Shown piece after piece: positions 60,101-64,000 of a stretch of 64,000 nt of DNA. Origin of the DNA: Deinandra increscens subsp. villosa (taxonomy: Eukaryota; Streptophyta; Magnoliopsida; Asterales; Asteraceae); NCBI GenBank assembly GCA_039602395.1, contig JBCNJP010000017.1, forward strand, positions 6,875,238 to 6,939,237, given 5' to 3'. The notes beneath the pieces are model-generated. The model made no database searches, had not been told where the DNA came from, and saw only the letters and a program-made list of their open reading frames with translations. Position numbers and translations under genes: made by a program. Numbering within the stretch: position 1 is the first letter of the stretch; every line of letters begins with the position of its first letter.

Positions 60101-61044
60101 TTCAAGAGGGAAGCTAGTTTTAAAAACCGTTTACGGTTTACCACTCTATAGAATGAACTTTAAAAGATCCATACGTATAAAGCTACAATAGAAAGCCTAA
60201 ACTTTTGGGGAAAACAATTGATCCAAGTACTCATCTTAATTTTGAACCAGAGAGCCTAATCTAAATACCAAAACAATTTAGGAGATTAACAACAATAAAA
60301 GACTAGTGAAAACCAAATACACAGGCATTTCAGCATCAGTAACATGTGGCATATGCATATGAGTTATTTAAGAAATTGCGACAACTGAAAGCAAATGCCA
60401 ACAGTTGAGCCAGTTAGTAGATGACTATATGTATACATATAATAGATAAAATATCAGCATTCAGCACCACTCAAAAAATACAACTCTTGGAGAACTCTAG
60501 TAAATCCTAGGGCATGTTTCTTAATCCTCCATATTACACCCTCCAATTCACAATGTAACAGATAAAACATATACATATATCACTATAATTGTTTCCAATT
60601 CTAATCAATCTAACACAAAAACAATAATCTAAACATACATCCATTCACAAATTATATCCAGATGCATATATATACATGTATAGTGTAGAGAGAGAGAGAG
60701 AGAGAGAGAGAGAGGCATACAACTCCGTTGGCGGCATAGGTAGTGAGAGAGAACTTATGGTCGCTTTGGTAATCCCTATACAGAAGATCTGAAATCACCG
60801 ATTCTAGAAATCAGTATAATCGCACCCAAACACACACACAAACACACACACAAACACACAGTTGGAGCGCATATAAACAGATGTGAAATCGGAAACAGAA
60901 TAATTTCACGATGCAATTCAACAAAAACTTGAACGCGAAATCGAAAACTGAACAACATAAACGAAATTGATGAATTAATCATTTAATTGGCAGACCTCTG
61001 GCTTTCCTGCCGATATCGGGGTAGAGACCTGGACCTTTCCCCAT
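57164..61044 (-). CDS. VDAC, mitochondrial outer-membrane porin
   Basis: Voltage-dependent anion channel: a 19-strand beta-barrel passing metabolites and ions across the outer mitochondrial membrane. Six exons on the minus strand: 60996-61044, 60721-60788, 58889-58999, 58384-58470, 58098-58306 and 57164-57470. All borders are GT-AG, phases close, and the product is 276 residues, the standard plant size. Visible: MGKGPGLYPDIGRKARDLL (amphipathic N-terminal helix of plant VDACs), YRDYQSDHKFSLTTY, DEPAPGLKTIFSFIVPDQ, VELQYLQEYAGISTSIGL, AELSHGFSSNENSLTIGTQH (usual porin-signature region) and the C-terminal GLALALKP. No cleavable presequence is expected or seen. Introns 3 and 5 carry hAT-type MITEs, intron 2 a large internal duplication, and the upstream flank a small transposon. 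Confidence 0.95.
57550..58074. mobile_element. hAT MITE in VDAC intron 5
   Basis: 525 bp starting TAGGGGTGCTAAACGGGTCG and ending ACTCACACCCCTA, with an exact 8-bp duplication ATTTTATT at 57542-57549 and 58075-58082. Subterminal parts are dense in CGGGTCAACCCGA phrases and the middle is AT-rich. No transposase. Confidence 0.9.
58541..58871. mobile_element. hAT-like MITE in VDAC intron 3
   Basis: Ends TTAGCCTGGCAA and TTGCCACCCCTAA are diverged inverted hAT-type termini. The flanking octamers AAATTTAT (58533-58540) and ATATTTAT (58872-58879) match at seven of eight positions. The interior has repeated AAAACGGGTTC and TCAAAATGGG phrases, like the elements at 52098 and 57550. Confidence 0.7.
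59216..60420 (-). repeat. Ancient ~590-bp duplication within VDAC intron 2
   Basis: 59216-59770 and about 59803-60420 align in order with many differences. Shared landmarks are GTGCATGCTCA / GTGTATGCTCA, GGCTTTCAGGCTG / GACTTTCAGGCAG, GCCTATTCAAGAGGG / GTCTATTCAAGAGGG, TTTACCACT(T/C)T(C/A)TAGAAT, and TAGTGAAAACCA(G/A)ATA. Divergence of roughly 25-30% by eye makes it old. The intron is about 1.7 kb, a third or more of it made by this event. Confidence 0.75.
60687..60714 (+). repeat. (GA)n microsatellite next to VDAC exon 2
   Basis: About 14 GA units end next to the exon 2 donor (GTATGCC on the minus strand, 60714-60720). A (CA)n-like run lies at 60830-60860 in intron 1. Confidence 0.92.
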
Positions 61045-61198
61045 CTTCTTCGTTAATCGTTCGTTTGTGCTGGTTTTCAGTTTTCAGAGCCGACTCGCCG
61101 ATTAAATTGAACAGGAAGAGAGTACGTGTTTTTTCTTCTCAATCGAACTTTGTGGACCGTTGATCTTAGCCTTATCATTCATTAGTATTTAACTCATT
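61045..61198 (-). promoter_or_regulatory. VDAC 5' leader and proximal upstream region
   Basis: Minus-strand sequence immediately upstream of the VDAC start. No obvious TATA box was identified. The small transposon at 61199-61548 lies right behind it, so the native promoter is either this short stretch or includes that element. Confidence 0.4.
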
Positions 61199-61548
61199 GG
61201 AAAAACGAATTTTAATAATACGAGTTTCAATGTTGGCTGATATATACGAGTTTTAAATATCCACATAATAATACGAGGTCGCGGTGTCGGATATAATGAT
61301 ACACCTTTCACTAACCGTGTTAGTCTGTAACCCTAACGGGCGCCACATCAAATGCCACGTAGGATGAAAACAGACCACGTCAGGTGCCACGTCAGGCAAC
61401 ATATGTAACACCGTTAGTGTTTAAACTAACGGTGTATCATTATAATCCAATACACACAATAACTGGTATTATTGTGAGCCGAAATTTCAAAACTCGTATT
61501 ATTATCCGTCAAAAAGGTAAAACTTATATTATTAAAATCCAATTTTCC
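61199..61548. mobile_element. MITE upstream of VDAC, Mutator-like ends
   Basis: Left end GGAAAAACGAATTTTAATAA and right end (reverse complement) GGAAAATTGGATTTTAATAA give inverted termini of about 30 bp around 350 bp. An internal palindromic pair CCGTTAG...CTAACGG sits at 61315-61435. The ends resemble those of the MULE at 45634-47402. No target duplication was found. Confidence 0.65.
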
Positions 61549-62641
61549 TTCTTTATCGTATTTTGGACAATAAATTTGGATTACTATTTTTTTAACGGCA
61601 TAAATTTGGATTACTAACGTACCATTTGTATCACACACTCATCTTGATTCCCTATCAGAAGAAAATTCATTATATGTGAGAAAAAACTCTCTAATCCAAC
61701 CGTGATTCCTATTTTCTTGACACAGATGGGACTTGAACCCATCTGATTTTTACTCGTTTCACTGTCATATAAATTATATATATATTAATATATATACAAT
61801 TTATAAAAGTTGAATAGTATCTTAGCGAACTGAAGGCTACTACATGTTGGTTATTTTTTTTTAGTTTTGTCATTTACTATAATTTTTTTTTAAATTTTTT
61901 TAGGGTTTGTCATTTAATTATTTTTTTTGTGAAATTGGTACAGTGATGCAACTTAATTTTAAGATGACAAACTCAATATTTTAAGCACTTGTCTTTTAAT
62001 TTTAGCGGCGTTACTTTTTCTTTTTTTATTATTTTTGTTTCATTTACGTGGCATCATAGCAATACAACTGTAGTGTTTGAGTCGTTATACAATTTATTTA
62101 TTTATTTTTGTCTATTATAGCAATTTAACTATTTTGTATACCCGTATTTTTCTGAGACAATTTGTGAATCGTAAAATTTTGTAAATAAATCATATAAAGA
62201 ATAAGTTTAAGACATAACATTTAGTTACTGAGGTCACATTTATGTTGATATAAATAAACATTTATGTTTGTGGTTTTTATTTATTTTCCATTGAGAAACT
62301 AGTTATTTATTATATATATATATATCCTAAATTAGTTGTGTATTATTTAATTGGAATATTTTTTTCCATAGGTTCCAAACGTTGAAAGAATATACTATTT
62401 TTCCATCAAGGTATAGAAGAATATGTGAATTAATATGCTCTAGAAAACAACAATGTGCATTAACCCCCCTCATGTTTTAAGAAATATAAATATTGTCCAT
62501 TAATTTGAACTTGCAGATACCAAAAGCCTTTCGAGTTTCTATCCGACCCGAACAACTAGAAAAAATCCAGACCAACACATACTCTGATGGTCTGGTTTAC
62601 TAAAACAGATTTCATTCAGGTTGATAATAAGGAATTCAGAT
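61549..62641. other. Intergenic, AT-rich
   Basis: No gene seen. Near 61725-61750 the minus strand has GATGGGTTCAAGTCCCATC, shaped like a tRNA T-arm with B box, but no D-arm, anticodon arm or acceptor stem fits around it. AT repeats at 61777-61795 and 62310-62325. Confidence 0.5.
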
Positions 62642-62649
62642 GTAATTCC

Positions 62650-63047
62650 AACCAGGAGCGAAGCATATAAGGGGCTCTCGGGCCCGGTCCCTTTCATTTT
62701 TTCGTTTAAAAGTGTTCATTTCATGTGTAAATCGTCTGAAAATTTGATATGTATTGAATCGGTCCCAGTAAACTTTTCCTTAAAGTATAGGGGCTAAACA
62801 TGAAATAAAGTAAACATTTTTCCATTTTAAATTATATGTAGAGTTTGTGCTATTTAAAAATAAGAGTTTTATATAAGGGGGTTGTTTGAAACATTATTAA
62901 AATATCTTAAAGGTCTTCGGCCAAATTAAGCTCAACCCCAGCCAGGGCTCCGCCTCTTGGACCCTGCTCTCTCTGTTGCGCTGCCCCGAACCTCTGTCAA
63001 AAAAAAATTGTGCTACCCTTTAAAAAAAATTAGCTCCGACCCTGGTT
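62650..63047. mobile_element. hAT-like MITE
   Basis: Ends AACCAGGAGCGAAGC and GCTCCGACCCTGGTT are inverted. The flanking octamers GTAATTCC (62642-62649) and GTAATTCT (63048-63055) match at seven of eight positions. 398 bp, no coding capacity. Confidence 0.72.
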
Positions 63048-63437
63048 GTAATTCTTCTTTCAGGTACTCACTATTTCCCTCGCGTCATCATAAATATATT
63101 AGATCTTTGTTTGTTAAAATAAATATCAATATCTAGTTTTTATTTATTTGTAAGAACGGTCATTTGAATGAATAGAAAAATAGATATTTAGAGTTTTTTA
63201 TTGTTTGACTCGACCCAAACCAGATCGCTGATCCGAAACATAACAATATGAAAAAATTTATAAGTCGTGTGACTTTTGATCCCATATACAAATTTTCAAT
63301 CTCCGTCACTGGTTCCAACATGCTAAAATTTTAAACATAATGATTGGTGTTATTTAGTAACATATTCTACTCATAAAATTTTGCCATATATAAAACTCAC
63401 ATCATTTTGTAGACAGTGGACTGAAGTGTATCACATA

Positions 63438-63762
63438 TCTTTAATCCTAATAAAGCACTAAAATGGGTGTCATATGTCTCATTTCTAGGAGGTCCACATC
63501 AGCATTGGCACATGTCAAAACCACACTCAAATATAAATTTATTACATTATCAATCAAGTATAATTACCAATTTTGTCAAAACTAGATTTTCATTTAAATA
63601 AAACTTAATGTGAATTTGATAAATTTACTCAATAATTTGATTATTTAAAGAAAACTAATCAACAATTTGTCAAACATAATAAATTTGATAATTTTAACCT
63701 TTTTTTTATATGTATCAAATATTATGAACTCAACCCGTGTAATACACCGGTTACTAACCTAG
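63438..63762 (+). mobile_element. Non-autonomous Helitron-like element
   Basis: Starts TCTTTAATCCTAATAAAGCA and ends with a small hairpin (CCGTGTAATACACCGG) followed by TTACTAACCTAG. The host bases at the borders are A (63437) and T (63763), and there is no inverted repeat or duplication. A TC start, 3' hairpin, CTAG end and A/T insertion are Helitron features. 325 bp, no replicase-helicase. Confidence 0.65.
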
Positions 63763-63764
63763 TA

Positions 63765-63805
<41 letters not shown>

Positions 63806-64000
63806 TATAACTATTGGGGGGGAGAGATATAATGAAGACCTCTCCAAGTTTGGAAAACCGTGAAAACCAAGCTAAAACGTCCCTAAAAACGATTTTTTTC
63901 TTTAATTTTTTTAGTAATTCTATGCGTTAATACAAGCTCAATGGTGCAAAAAAATTCAAAAAAACGCCGAGTAGGTTTTTTTTTTAAATTCCTGAAATCT
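63763..64000. other. (AT)n microsatellite and window edge
   Basis: An AT repeat occupies about 63765-63808, right behind the Helitron-like 3' end. From 63825 a GAGAGATATAATGAAGACCT phrase begins what may be another small element cut off by the window end. No gene. Confidence 0.5.

Noticed and set aside
61720..61760. tRNA gene on the minus strand
   Set aside because: A T-arm-like hairpin with a B box is present, but no acceptor stem, D-arm or anticodon arm pairs around it.

Overview
The window is plant nuclear DNA. The genes are intron-rich with GT-AG introns, the families are plant ones (an NPF transporter, a class VII receptor-like cytoplasmic kinase, a plant-type VDAC), and about half of the DNA is transposon sequence. 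The types of copia, BED-hAT and Harbinger Myb-like elements suggest a eudicot, perhaps Asteraceae; that last step is inference from family resemblance. There is no CRISPR array, prokaryotic gene or organelle block.

Layout. 1-20 kb is transposon-dominated: a 1.28 kb Mutator-type foldback element with a perfect 9-bp target duplication (1140-2415); a decayed Ty1/copia element on the minus strand (3126-10500) whose integrase is interrupted by a 2.6 kb solo LTR (5644-8261); a 500-N gap (10539-11038) followed by an apparently exact 3706-bp re-run of the sequence before it (11039-14744), almost certainly an unmerged contig overlap; and a nearly full-length but broken L1-type LINE (14742-19957). 20-33 kb holds a second copia relic carrying two more nested solo LTRs (21976-24321 and 26285-29389), a LINE scrap and a Harbinger Myb-like pseudogene. 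33-41 kb holds an NPF4-like transporter gene in five exons. 42-49 kb is intergenic, with a hAT relic that keeps a BED zinc finger, an inverted-repeat element, a Mutator-like element carrying a PB1-like ORF, and a LINE reverse-transcriptase scrap. 50-54 kb is a PBL34/35/36-type kinase gene in six exons. 54.5-56.4 kb is a Harbinger element that keeps only its Myb-like gene. 57-61 kb is a VDAC porin gene in six exons on the minus strand. 61-64 kb is intergenic DNA with several small DNA transposons, including a Helitron-like one.

The three host genes (transporter, immune-type kinase, mitochondrial porin) look intact, and the spliced models keep frame: 584, 491 and 276 residues. They are unrelated in function and do not form a pathway. 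Their introns and flanks have been used as landing sites: at least five small elements lie inside kinase and VDAC introns, several with readable target-site duplications.

I did not find a convincing undescribed biological system. The most valuable observations are structural: the assembly duplication, three independent solo LTRs with intact 5-bp duplications, the siRNA-prone Mutator foldback with its GGTCG/CGACC palindrome array, the base-composition switch inside the transporter gene, and the stop/start overlap between the LINE ORFs. All calls were made by reading; no database search was possible.
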